From the NCBI RefSeq assembly GCF_047663525.1, contig NC_092602.1, positions 5,773,501 through 5,837,500 of the forward strand: DNA of 64,000 nucleotides, in the 5' to 3' direction. The position numbers and the translations under genes are program-made. This DNA comes from Anas platyrhynchos (lineage: Eukaryota; Chordata; Aves; Anseriformes; Anatidae). Shown here piece by piece: positions 10,382-23,211 of the stretch. How positions within the stretch are numbered: position 1 is the stretch's first letter; each line of letters begins with the position of its first letter. The notes beneath the pieces were generated by a model, which worked only from the letters and a program-made list of their open reading frames with translations, searched no databases and was not told where the DNA came from.

Positions 10382-13300
10382 CTGTGCAAAACACAACCAG
10401 GGCAGCACGCTAGCTTAATCATATATTTTAGCAGGGCAAATTAGATTAGATTAGATTAGAGTTAGAAATTGCCAGAAAAGACCAAAATTCAGTGCTTCGG
10501 AAGATGAATATAAAAACCCATCCCCTCTGCACTGGGGCTATCTGTGCAGATTCGACATGAGAAAACTCCCACCTGCCTCCTTCCATGGACCCCACCAAGC
10601 CCTGGCAACAAACAGGGCTGAATTTAGCAACGCAGAGACATAACTGTCATCTGCTGAAACATTTCTAATCTATTCAGGAAGGGGGAAGGAAGTACATTGT
10701 AGTTTGATAGTTCAATTAGACATGCTAACATCCATCTGAGATGCAAATATCAAAACCTGGAGTTTAAATACCAGCAGCTTTCCTTCAGGAGGAGACATCA
10801 TTACTAATATTAGTCAAGCAAGGGAAGAGCTGTATTCCCTGTCTGGCTTCAGTGGCCTTTAGATTCACCTGCTGAAATATGAAATGCATTTTTTTGGTGT
10901 GTGTTCAGAAGTAAACAGCCAATTCATCAGCTGTTCTGAAAGTCTTCTCTCTCTCTTTCTCTCTCTCTCTTTTTTTTTTAAACATGCCATGCCTCTCTGT
11001 TACTGCTCTGGATGATGAGTCAGGTGCTTATTGTGCCATTTTTAAACATCTAATAGAGCTGATCTTCGCAGTGCCAAAACTCCTACCCTTCAGAGCTGCC
11101 TTACTCACTTGCGGTGCGCAGTAAGGTCATCATCCATGATGCTGCTGCCTCGGGGAGTCTTCTCATCGGGGATGTTTGCAGTGATGAGGCTATGGGAATT
11201 AAACCAGATATAGCGGACTGGATGTCTGAAAAATAAACCACAGCACTGAGTGAGATGCCACTTGCATTAGACTCTTAAAATCCAAGCGCGGTAAAGGGTT
11301 TGCTCCGGATTAAACAAGAATTCATCTCCTTCAGTGCCCCCTCTATGGTCAGAAGCTGGGAAGCTGCACCTTTGGCTCCTCTCCTTCTGTCTGAAGTAGA
11401 TAAACACAGCTTTTATCACCATCTAGTGGACTATTACCAGAATACAGGCCAGAAAATATTTCAGACACTTGGCAGCACACAAGCCCTGCCGGATCCGGGC
11501 TGCCTGCTTGCCTCTCTGCTGTAAGGACCGCATCTGAGGGATGAGCAGGATGCTTCCCAAAGCCAGCTGCTCAGCCAGGACCTCGCAACCCCCTCCCAAG
11601 CACTGAGCGAGGGATGATTTAGAAATCCACTCTGTGGAACAGGCTACAAGGGCTGGTGTTTCCCCCTCAATGGTGAATAAACCGACCCTGAACCAGTGTT
11701 TGCTGTTCAAGCAGGGGTAACTCATCAGGTTAAGGGCGCTCATCTCCACGGCCCTAACCTTTCTCCTGTCCTCTCCCCTGCTTCTGCCCTCGCTTTCCAT
11801 TCATGACACTGGCTCTTGGCAGGGATAACAACTCGCACACCTCTTTGGTCTACGAAGGCCTTTTTGATTGAAGTGCTCCTTTCCAAGTCCTATATAGATT
11901 AAACAGTATTTTAAACATTTAACCTAATGGTTTCACTTTGAGTACATTTTCCCCTCCACACCAAAGCTCAGCAGATCTGCCCTGCTTGCCCTCCTTCTTG
12001 GCATGCTCATTAGTGCTGCTCCAGGAGATAATCAATGCAATATTGTCCTTAATGCATCGGCTGCATCACATTGGGCTTTGTAATTCACGGGGTCAAAAGA
12101 GAAGGAGATACCTGCTATTAATCAATGACAACTCCAACATGAACTTCTCTGACTGTAAATACCTCATCTGCCTCCTCTGTGGGGAAGAGGCATTAAAAGA
12201 AAAAAAAATCAGGATGTATCTGTTCATTTTATTAAGAACAGGGCATCACTCAGTGGCTAAATCCTTGAGGTCTTCATTCAGACAAAGCAGACTCACTGGG
12301 AATTTTACCTTGATCAGAAAATTGTGATTTGTAGCAACTAACAGTCTTCTGTCAATTCCAGGGTACTGATCTCAGCTTGTACTTTCAGCACTGAACATTT
12401 TGTGCTTTCAGTACAAACTGTTACTCCCTTATCAGCGTCCCCGAGTTTAAATCCCAATCTGGCTTCGCTCGTCACTGCTAAGGGAATGCACAAAGGAGGT
12501 GAACAGAAGCTCAGGTACTGTACCAGGGTGCAGAGGACAGAGACAGACACAACCAGTTACACTGAAGCCAACAGCCAGAAGTCCAGCATTTTAAATCCAA
12601 GTATAAAGTAAATACTGGTTGACACTGATAAAGTAAAATACTTGTTGAAGATAGGGCAGAGAGAAGCTGAGGTCTAAAGGTTCCAGGGGGGTGGATGGGT
12701 CAGAGAAGGAGCAGGGGAAAAGCAGCAGCAGCAAGTCCTTGGAAGTAACACAGAAAAGGCAGGGGAGATTTTGGGGGGAAATCAGTCCTCTGGTGGAAGT
12801 TTTTTTCTTTGGGGGTTAGAACTAGATGATCTTTCAGGTCCCTTCCAGCCCAAGCCACTCTATGACTCCACAAAGATGCCAGCTGAGCTCTATGGAAAAT
12901 CTAGGGGTGAAAAAGCTTTCATTCTCCATTCCCTAGCTGAAGCACTCTTTAACTATGAAGTAAAAAGCCTCTGAAAGCTCATGGTGCACAGAAACACACA
13001 CATGAATCCAGGCTGGTTCTCAAATCACAGGAAAACAAACAGAACAGAAAGCTTTAGATGTGGGCATGTTGTTATTTTGGTCCTGGATCATCCCATTCCC
13101 ACATTCCTCCTGGCTGCCAGACCTGACAAAAGCCCTTGCGTAAGATCCCATGTAGACAAAGTTACCTGGCATGCGTTTCCCAGAGCTTGGTGCCCATCCG
13201 CTGATCCCACACACACACCATGCCCTCTTCTCCTCCGCTGACAATCTTCCAGTCATCCATCTGTACCGCAGACACCCCTAACCGGTGGGCGTAGAGGGAG

Positions 13301-16300
13301 CACAGCGATTCGCTTTTGCGGAGGTCATACACCCTGACCCTAAATGAAAGCAGATTAAGGACAGAGATAAAAGTGACTGTGGATATGCAGCCGCAGATAT
13401 TAAGTATATTTTCAACCAAACCGAACCACCAGCAATTCACCCAGCCTTTTGCAGATAAAAGATCACAGGAATCACTTGAAATACAGAGTAGGAGATGAGG
13501 TCCTGGCTGAGGTCCTTCCACAGCACCAGCTCACTCAGTAGCGGCTTGACACTTCTTTGTGCCACTGTATTTTCACTCGGCCAGCTATTATCAAAGATTT
13601 TTTAATGCAGACTTCTCCCAACCTTCAGGCTCTTGTTGTCTTCTTTGTAAGCCATAAGCGAAAGAAACAATAAGTGAAATTTGGAGAAAGCTCCCCTAAA
13701 TCTGTTCCCCTCAAACCGTTAGCAATGCTGTGAGGCATAAAGGATCGCGTATTTGGCATAGCGCTAACATACCCTACCCCTCTGTACCCAACCCATGTCT
13801 GCTAAGGCCTAGAGATAATAATATTACAAATATCAAGGAAAGGACAAGCTATTATTATGAAGATCGAGGAAGTGAAAACATGCAGCAAATCATGAGACAA
13901 ATCAAGGTTTCTACACTTGAGTTAATCACCAATACTGAAACAGAGCTATCCACAAGTACCCAGCAGACAGTATCTCTTCCGGAAAAGGTTTCAAAAACAC
14001 TCCTAGTGAATTTGGGCACCTTTTAGGTACATCTGACTTTCAAAAGTTATTGAATGAAGAGTTTGAAGAGAGACTTATTGAAGATAAGACTATGTTTAAT
14101 GAAGCAGAATGTTAGAAAAAGAGCTTACGATTTCAACCAGTGCACCAAGTCCACAAGAATAAAGCTAAAGGTGTTAAGTTTTAAATCCAGTTCATGTCAC
14201 AAAGAGTATGTTTTCTGATCCTTATGTATCAAGACTAAGAGATAAAGCAAAGTGCATGAGAGAATAAAAAAAATGCAGTGAGTGAAAACAGAAGTAAAGG
14301 GGAAATACTGATCTCAGCTGAAAAGAAGCCAGAGAAAGTTCCTCCCAGCTGAGGGCTATCAAGAATGAAACCATCAGGTACACATTAATTCAAAAAAAGG
14401 CCAAAACACACTTGTTCCAATACATTAACTGTATTTTGTTCAATACCCCCGCTATGATCCTAATGGTGTTGCAAGTCTTTCCCTTTCCTTTCTCAAATGG
14501 AGATTGCATCATATGATTTTACAAATAACACATTTCGGCAACTGAAATAAAAGGCCGCGGAACAGTCCAAAACTCCAACAGAGCAACATCCATCTGACAC
14601 GCAGAAAAACATGCTGGAACAGAGCGAGGAGCACGCTTTGTGTGGCTCTGCACTCACCCTTAGGAAAACCCCCTCACAACAGTTGCTGATGGCAAAAAGG
14701 ACTTCTTGCTTTCTCCAAATCCAGCAGAGAAAGGCTTTGGCTACACATTAGAGCTGTGCTTTGGGTAAGGACGGAGCGGTTTGGAAGCGTTCACACTCAG
14801 CGCTCTCCCTGTCTTCCTGCATGTGTTCTGTGTGACAATCAAAGCTTCTTCTGTTTGGTAAGCACAGTTGGAAACAAAGATCTGATTGTGTCCTGGTTAT
14901 TTCATTAGCAAGGACCCAGGTTTCAGGCAGGTGTCCATTCTGGCACACCCCTGGAAGAATTACAGGCACACTTGAGTTGCTCAGATGTTTTTTTGTTTTG
15001 TTTTTTAAAAAAAGGGAAAGCATTTTGCAAATCTAATGTGATGCTCTGATGCAGACCTGGCATGGCCCTCCATCTCCTGCCTCAGCAGCTGGGCTCAGTG
15101 GGAGCACATCAGATGCATCCTAGTTCAAGGGAGCTGTAAGGAAAGCCTTCTTGTGCCCAGGCTTTGACTCTCCTGTTTGAGTGCTTGTGCAGTAAGCTCA
15201 CTTGCCTTTAGGAGAAGGCGGAATACGTGTTTTGATCCACACTTTTCAGTAATGGTGTAACACTGGGTTTGCCACACTTGCTCTCCCAATGCTATTTACT
15301 CACTATCTCGGGTCCCACCAAAAAAAAGGCTGCTGTCGTGCAGTGCATCAGCACACACTCCCTACTACCAGATCTTGTACCGGCGTGAAGCACAGCGAAG
15401 TAATCAAATAAAATCACCAATAATCAGGAGTAATTTTTGAGAGTTTCACAGGTCCTACCAAAAACATGTTACTTCAGTGGGATCATCCATCATACTTTTC
15501 AAAATCATAGCTTTGACTAACAGAACAGCATACGTCAGCAACATTTTGGAAGTGCTTTATTTAATTACAACAAGACATCTTCCCAGTGGCCATGTGGCAA
15601 GGTCTCTATTTAGTACACTTGCTACATAACAGGGCTATGGAGCTTCCAGTCACATCCCACCTGTAGGTAAATTATCCCACATATTAATACCTTTCATGCA
15701 GCACTGCAGGAGAAACTGACCTTTGACATACACATGGTCCTGTCTCCTGGATGCCAAACTTATTTGCTGAACTATTGATTCCTAACCTCTTGTTATTTTA
15801 GTGATGGTCAGCCCCTGAACTCAGTCAATGCTTGAGCTGAACAACAAAAAAGCTTTCTGGAGGGGAAAGGGCAAGACATTTACTCTGATATAAAGGGAGT
15901 AAATTTTAAATCTCACTTAAAGGATATTAACTTTATCTACTCTCTCATCCATGTGGGAAAGATTAAAATCGCAGGTAGTTTTACCAGGGTGCTTTGAAAA
16001 ATCAATTATCTGCTTTTAGAGGGGGGAAAAAAAAACTCTCAAGGAGTCAATTACACCTATCAAACTTCAGATATTTCCTTTATCCTCTTTGCTGAGGAAG
16101 TGTGAGGTTTGATTCCACTGCCTATTCACCGAGAAGGAAAAAAGCTGTTTGACAAAATAATCATTTTTGCAAGCTGCTGCACTGGCGGGACAGAGGTCTG
16201 GGATTTGGCAAAGGGAAGTATCCGCCTTACAATCTGATACCCACCGTCACACCAGACCACCACCTGCAGCCTGATGCCCAGTGCAGAAAGGAGGAGGGAA

Positions 16301-19300
16301 GGAACAGGGAGCCATTAGAGACTGGCTCCTCGCCATCCCACATCTCCTTTGGTGCACTGGATCAGACCCCACAAATAACTAGCCAAAAAAGAAAACCTAA
16401 AAATTGGACTCAAAGGGTCTTTTTAAGCACTTTAATCCTTTCGCACTGACTGTTCCCAGCGCGTCCATTCCTGGCACCAGATATTGTGCAGGGAAAATCC
16501 TACTCCCCAAGCCAAGGAGTTAAAGAGAAAGCTGCTAATCAGCTAAATAGAAGCTGGAATCTGTTCATATGAAAGTCTCTCTTTTTTTTTTTGTCACCTG
16601 AGGGACATCACAGTGTTCCGAAATACACTCTTGACATCATTTGGCAGACGGACCCATCTCATCCTACATGATTCATCCCTTAGGTTATTTTTTTAATATC
16701 AGAAAGTGAGCTTTTAAATGCCAAACTAATTTTGCGGGTGGTGGTGGGGAAGTGGAAGATATTCCAAGTGGTCTCGCTGGGCTGTACACCAACTGTGTCC
16801 ACCAAATGGCTTAAAAAGAAAGTCTTCCCATGGAGCTTTCTGAAACAAAGCAAACTGGCAGCCACATCCAACTATTACCTAATATTTTGTTCCTGAAGTT
16901 CACGCAGGCTGCATTTGAAACATTAGAGGAGAAACAAATTCTAGCAGGTCCAGATGTAGGACAGCAGGACAGGAAGTAAGCTAATTTGAGAAGGGTTACA
17001 GCTCTTGGTAGTACCTACCTTCTGTCTTTATTGCCTGTAACGAGCATGTTTGGAGGACTGTCCTGGAGGTTGACGCATGTGAAGTCACCCATCGAGTTGC
17101 CCAGCTTCTTTAGACACTGGCTTGTTTCCAGGTTGTAAAGAAGAACCTGGCAGAAAGAGAACAAACACCGGCTAAATGTAGCATGAGCCCAACTAGATAT
17201 TGCTGCAGCGGGAAGTAGAGCAGAGTTAGCATTGTCTCAATGCTCTAACAAGTAGCTAACACACACATCTATCCCTATCGAGATGGGCAACAACATATAT
17301 TTAAAAAAAAGGAGAAAGTTTCACAGTGGAAACCACTGCAAAGCAGGGATTCAGGGCTCATGTCAACCAGCAACAGATAGATTTAGGTCTCAGGCAGTCA
17401 GAGAAAGCCATACAGATTTTCTCTCTCTCTCTCTTTTTTTTTTTTTTTTTTAAGGTTTACATGGAAAAGCAAATCATTTCTTTACCAACTTGAATATTGG
17501 AAAGAATAGCAAAAGTAAACAGCATCAACATTTGGTAAGTTTAGACAGATGGACTGTTCAAGACAGACTCAATCAACTAGAGCGAAAATTACAGAGCAGA
17601 ACCGAGCACTGACTCAGCGCTGACAGGCCCTGCGATAGGCTTTGTGCAGAGCACTCAACAAACAGATTCAGAGACATATAACATCTGAAATGGCAGATCA
17701 GATGGGAAAGGAATAAAAACATCTCGGATTTTAAGCAATATCCAAGATGATGCCGCCAAAGACTGGAAGAGAGGTACGCCTTGTTTCCCTTCTGTTCACC
17801 CTCCTGTCCGTCGGTTTAATCACATTCGCTGTCTTTCCTGGGGGGCAGATGAGATTTATCTATTTGGGCCTTTCAGCGAGAGGGAAGAAGTATTTTTAGA
17901 AACAGAAAAACATACTGGGCAAATCCCAGTGAAGCTCAGCTCAGTTCCTGGTTTTACATGAACTTGGAAAAATTATTAGATTTCATGGTGATACTCCTTT
18001 AATTAAAAACCAAAGGAATAAAAAAAAAACAAACCCTATGACCATGAGAAGAGTAACAGTATTTAAAACAACAGAAAAAATCCCTATGGTTTCCATGGCA
18101 ACATCAGCATGGCTATGTCAATGTCACTTGAATACTCTTAACTTCTACTTTTCTGTAGAAAAAGCACGCAGCTTAATAAATATTACACTGTCTGTGCACA
18201 TTATTTCAACATTTGCCAGAACAGCGATTGTGATGCTGTCTGGCCTTTTACTTCCTAGCTGTGCAATTTTAACATGCATCTGAAAGGTTGAATTAAGAGA
18301 GCAGGAGATCATTTTGTGATGGATGCCTCCAGGCTACAAAAACAAACCTTTATAAATCTCTAGGAATACTGCAAAGATGGGCAGAAACTTTGCAGGTTTC
18401 CTCCTCCTGCCCCCATTTCTCCAAGCTAAAAGGAAGGCTTAGTTTTATACATGGATATTATCAGCTTCCTACCAGAATCAGCACATTCATATCCAATTTG
18501 CTCAGTTGCTTACATTTATTATCTCCTAACCAGTTCCAATTCCCAGCCTTGTCTTCATTAAGTTATCTGCCGTTTTACTGCTGTTCAAATTACTTGCCTT
18601 GAATATGGGTTTTCAATGTTTTTTCATCCCTGAAACCCCCCAAAACAAAGCAACTTTAGCCAAGCTCTGTACAGCAAGAGACACTACCTTTGCATGGATA
18701 CTTGGGATGTAAAAGTTGCTAAAAATTAACTTGAACTTCCATACCTACTAAAAAGGCGGCTACAAATTGATTGAAAATGTTAGTCATTAAGGTGCAGAGC
18801 AACACGCAGCCTTTTCTCACTTGCAGAGCAGTTTCCAACAGCTCACTAACCAAAACCAGGGAGAATGACATTCTGGCAAAGATGCTTTGCAGAGTTTTCA
18901 GTGCAAAGGAAATTAATATCTCTGCCTGGCAACCAAATTTCTCCTTGGAAAGTTTTGAACAAAAGACAAAGTCAATAAACTGCTGAATTCAACTTATAAA
19001 CAATAAAGGATGGGGTCAACAGCAATATATTCCAGCTCCCAATTTGTGCCCCTGAACCAGCCCTTCCCAGCTGTACATTACAACTCTGGAGAAGAGAGGG
19101 CCAACTGCTTCTTCCTCCAAAGTCCCCTGGGGCTAATACTTAAAGTGAGCATCCATAAACTATTAATTTCTCTAAATGACCAGAGCTCCCATCCACCCCA
19201 TAAACATACAATACATACTTGAACATGCAGTTATGAGCATGAAAGACTATAATGAAAAATTGCTTCCACACAGCATTTAAAGTTTCCACTGTTTTCAGTC

Positions 19301-22300
19301 TGAGCAGATGTCCCATACTCTCCCTGTTGCAGTCTCAATTTAGACTTGTGACAACCCTTACATGCAGGCAGCAGCAGCTGAAAAATGACTCCTCTCCACC
19401 TAACTCGTAGATGCCCATCACTTTAAAAATGTTTGCATCTGTAAGAAAGAGAATCTATAAAAGTAACGGTTCAGATCCATGAAATGGGGGGAAAAGCTTT
19501 TGTCTTCATCACCTTCTTCTACCCCTTCCAATTCCTTCTCTTCTCATGTCAGCCTTCCTTCTTTGGAAGATTGCTTTTAAATTTATTTTTTTTATAACGC
19601 ACCTGTGTATTTCTAGCCAATTAGCCCTACCATTTGGAAGGAAGGTGCTCTTTGTGGTTTTCAGCATTCAAGCTTCTCCCGTCTTTAAATTGAACTTCTG
19701 TCTTGAACAATTTTATGGTCTGTAAATGAATTTCAAAACCTTATGCTGACAACCTGATAGGTAAAGAAACAAAAGGAACTCAGAATGCATTTTAAGGTCT
19801 GAATAATAATTTCTTGAAGACAAGGGTTTTAAAAGCATACTGATGACAATTTTGAAGTTGCTAGAACACTTCTGATGAGCTCTTCTCTAATATCCCGAGG
19901 CAACAAGGATTTTCTTTACAAAGGCCAAGGAAAAAGAATGAAAATACCTGGTCAATAGGGACTTGAAATAAGGGCCTGTATGTTAAAGGGCAGATAAAGC
20001 ATAAGATCTTTAGGAGGTTTATAATCCTATAATGCACACTGCAAGGGGATTACCCTTTTAAAGACATTTATAATCCTATAATGGACACCCAAGACCAGTG
20101 ACCTAATAGGTACAGGACCGAAGGTAAGCGAACCAAGAGCACTTGGGTGTGAAATGAAGTACCCTGGGATAACACACTAACGAGCATCCCTGCCCCCCCC
20201 GGGACTTCTGGGACACAGAGGAGGAAAAGCATTAAATACTCCGTGCAGATGTATCAGGATCTAACACACAAAATAAAAAGCGTTACCTATTAACATTGCT
20301 CAAATGAAAAAGTCTAAGTTATTGGCTGAGAGCCAGGCAATCTCCCAGAATGCTTAATAATTCAACAAGCCAGAAATAGCTAGAGTACCTTTACCATTAT
20401 GTTTAGTTAAAGACCACAGAGATTAGAAAACACATTATCCATCTCAGAGGCGATTCTTTCCATGTTACAAGTCCCTTAACGACCTTTACCATCTCTCCCT
20501 CTCTCTCTCTCTCTTTTAATAAGGCTGAGCAAATGGGACTTCATTTTATCCGATTGCCACAGACTGGTGGTATTAATTATTCATGCTCGTACTCTCTTTT
20601 GTTAAGGCAGTGCATTAGACTAATTTCCCTCTTTACTGCCTACGTTGGGCAAGTCTCAACCCGTGGTCACCATCCTGGTAGACACGCTGAGAAACTGGCG
20701 AGTTCCTTAGGAGAGGCAGAGGAAGAAAGGCAAACTCACTGTACTCCAGGAAACTGCAGATCGGTGGGTACGGGGAACTCTTTAAATGCCGTCCAAGAAC
20801 TCGAGAAAGAAGACTAAATTAATTCACAAAGAATTAAATCTCCGTAGCCAGAAGAGCTAAGCTGTGAGCTTTGTTACATCTCGCAGCTAAGTGAGGTCAA
20901 GCATGGTCTATGTACTCTGGTTGAGATATTTCCAAGAAAAACCAAGGAACTGAAGGAAATGCTGTTGATGGAACTCTTCCATGCATGTCCAATACCCCAG
21001 CAGGTGTTTCGGGATCCTGCGTCGTTGGAGATGTCTTTTTTGGATGGAACATTAAAACAACAAATCCCCAAGCACTTGTTATCAAAGAGCCTGTGGTACT
21101 TTCAGCAAGAGCAGGGGTGTTCAACCCACCGTCCTGGCTGACAGCCAGCAGACAACTGCTTTGTGAAATCGCAAGCTTCCCCTGCAATCACGCTTCTGCT
21201 TCTTGTCCTGACTTACCGCATCTCAGGGCTAGTAAAACGCTGTCTCACAACTGGGTGAAGCACTTTTTATATATATAATATACTTAATTCTTCTTCAGAT
21301 GAAGTATTAAACAGAATATCATAAGCACTGGCAAAATATATGCCAGGAAACCGTGCCCACAAAGCCTACATCCCTTTCCTTATTGAGTAACACACGATAC
21401 ATTCAAGAACTACTTTCTCAGAAAGAGCTGTCTAGGACAGAGGTTTTTAGCTGTGACTACAAAGAGCAGTAAGCAGTTGATCAAAACAACATCAAAATCT
21501 TCAAAATCTGAGATCCCCAAAGATGTAGAGGAACAAGCAGCAAGACCGGGAACAAAATTTGCATTTATTTTCAGATTATCATTCTCCTCCTTTCCTTCTG
21601 TCCATCCCTCTGCCAACCACAGAAAACATTGCCTGAGTACACACTAATACTGCCAACAAAAGAAGGGGTCATGAAATTTCAAGTCCAGCGTCAATAAAAA
21701 GGGAACTGTTTTTTGCTCAGGTTAATACCATTCAATCCAGAGAATATCTACAAAAGTGATAAGGCTACTTCATACGCATTTGCAGGAGAAGTCATCAAAT
21801 TAAGTACAACATATGGCACACACCGCTGCAAGTATGAATTTTATTTCTAAAGGGATGTGGAAAAAAAATGTTTTCAAAGTTTACAAGCCTCGGGGGCACA
21901 GTTTCCCACTGCAACTGTATTGAATTGCCTACTGTAAATAAGGCACATAACACTGCAACAACAACAAAAAAATTTGACTATTAACAAATGCAAGGTCAGC
22001 ATATTGATACTTGTATACAGAGATAAGTGTTCTGGCTCCATAAATTTAAAGATGAGCTAAGATTTAAAAGGAGCAGATGAGGGAGACAGACAGACAATCA
22101 GAGAGAAAGAAAAAGAGTAAATCATACACAAAACAGCCAGTAAAAAAAAAAAATAAAAAAAGCAGTTAATATACATGAATAATGGATGTTTGATTTAAAA
22201 GCAGTTTACTCCAATATGATGTAATTTTTGACAATCAGCCAGAGAGACTATTTTGCAAGTTCTTGCCAGATATAAGTCATTGTGTAAAGCTGGTAACACA

Positions 22301-23179
22301 ACCATTTCTCCGAGCATGTGGAAAATTGACTTTCATGCCATCCTAAAGGTGACTTTATGCTGGCAAACAAGCACTCTTATTTCACGTGAGCTTAGCTGCA
22401 GCAAGCAGCCTTAAGCAATACTTAAAAACCCGCACAGAGAATTGCAAAAATAACAGTCTGAGCAGTTTGCAGCAAATCCAGCAGCTCAGATGCCAGCTAC
22501 CTGTTCCTCCAAATGCCCACACCTGCCAGAAAGTCACGTATAAAGCTAAAAGCAAGCAGAATACAGCTTTTCCCTTTAAGTCTTCCTTTGACTGGAGCCG
22601 AAAGTAAGACTCCACGCTGGTGGCAAGCAGCGGAGCCAAGCACCGTGCAGGCAAGCACTGCACAAGCTTGGGCAGTGCAATTCTGCCAATGCACCTGCAA
22701 CCCCTGCTGTTCCAGCACTGGACACTTTGTGGGCATGGGCTGCCAGCCCCCAGCACTGTGCCAAACCTGATGGGTTTCTGATGTGGACAGATGTCTGCTA
22801 GGACCTGGAATGAGGGCACCAGACTCATTTAACTTGTGGCTGAAGACTGATGTAAGAGTCAGGTACCCTGAGATGAATGAGTATTATGTTTACACATCAA
22901 ACCACCCACCCATTAAGATGCAAGCCCTAGCCCAGAAACGCTCTTTCCCTAACCTAAGAATAAGGTAGGTGAAAGGAAGGCAAAGTAGCCCTTAAAAACT
23001 AATAAATTCTCTTGGTTTCACAGATTAGTACCTTAAATATACACAGCACATCCTAGCAGCTACATTTTCAAAACCTGAGATACTTGCCACCTAGGAAACT
23101 GTGCCAATTTTGAGGTATTCATATTAATGTACAAATAATGAAAAAGAAAGCAGAATGTCATTGACAGCAGTCAGTAGAA

Positions 23180-23211
<32 letters not shown>

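Larger units (their letters stand above)
10382..11108 (-). other. FBXW8: FBXW8 intron 10
   Basis: A 727-bp intron with an ATTAG pentamer repeat at 10441-10460 and a CT/T tract at 10944-10979. One octamer ATGCAAAT lies at 10741. No gene is seen. Confidence 0.9.

Noticed and set aside
10441..10460. TTAGA pentamers as a possible CRISPR-like or telomeric array
   Set aside because: Only four units with no spacers; a simple microsatellite in a vertebrate intron.
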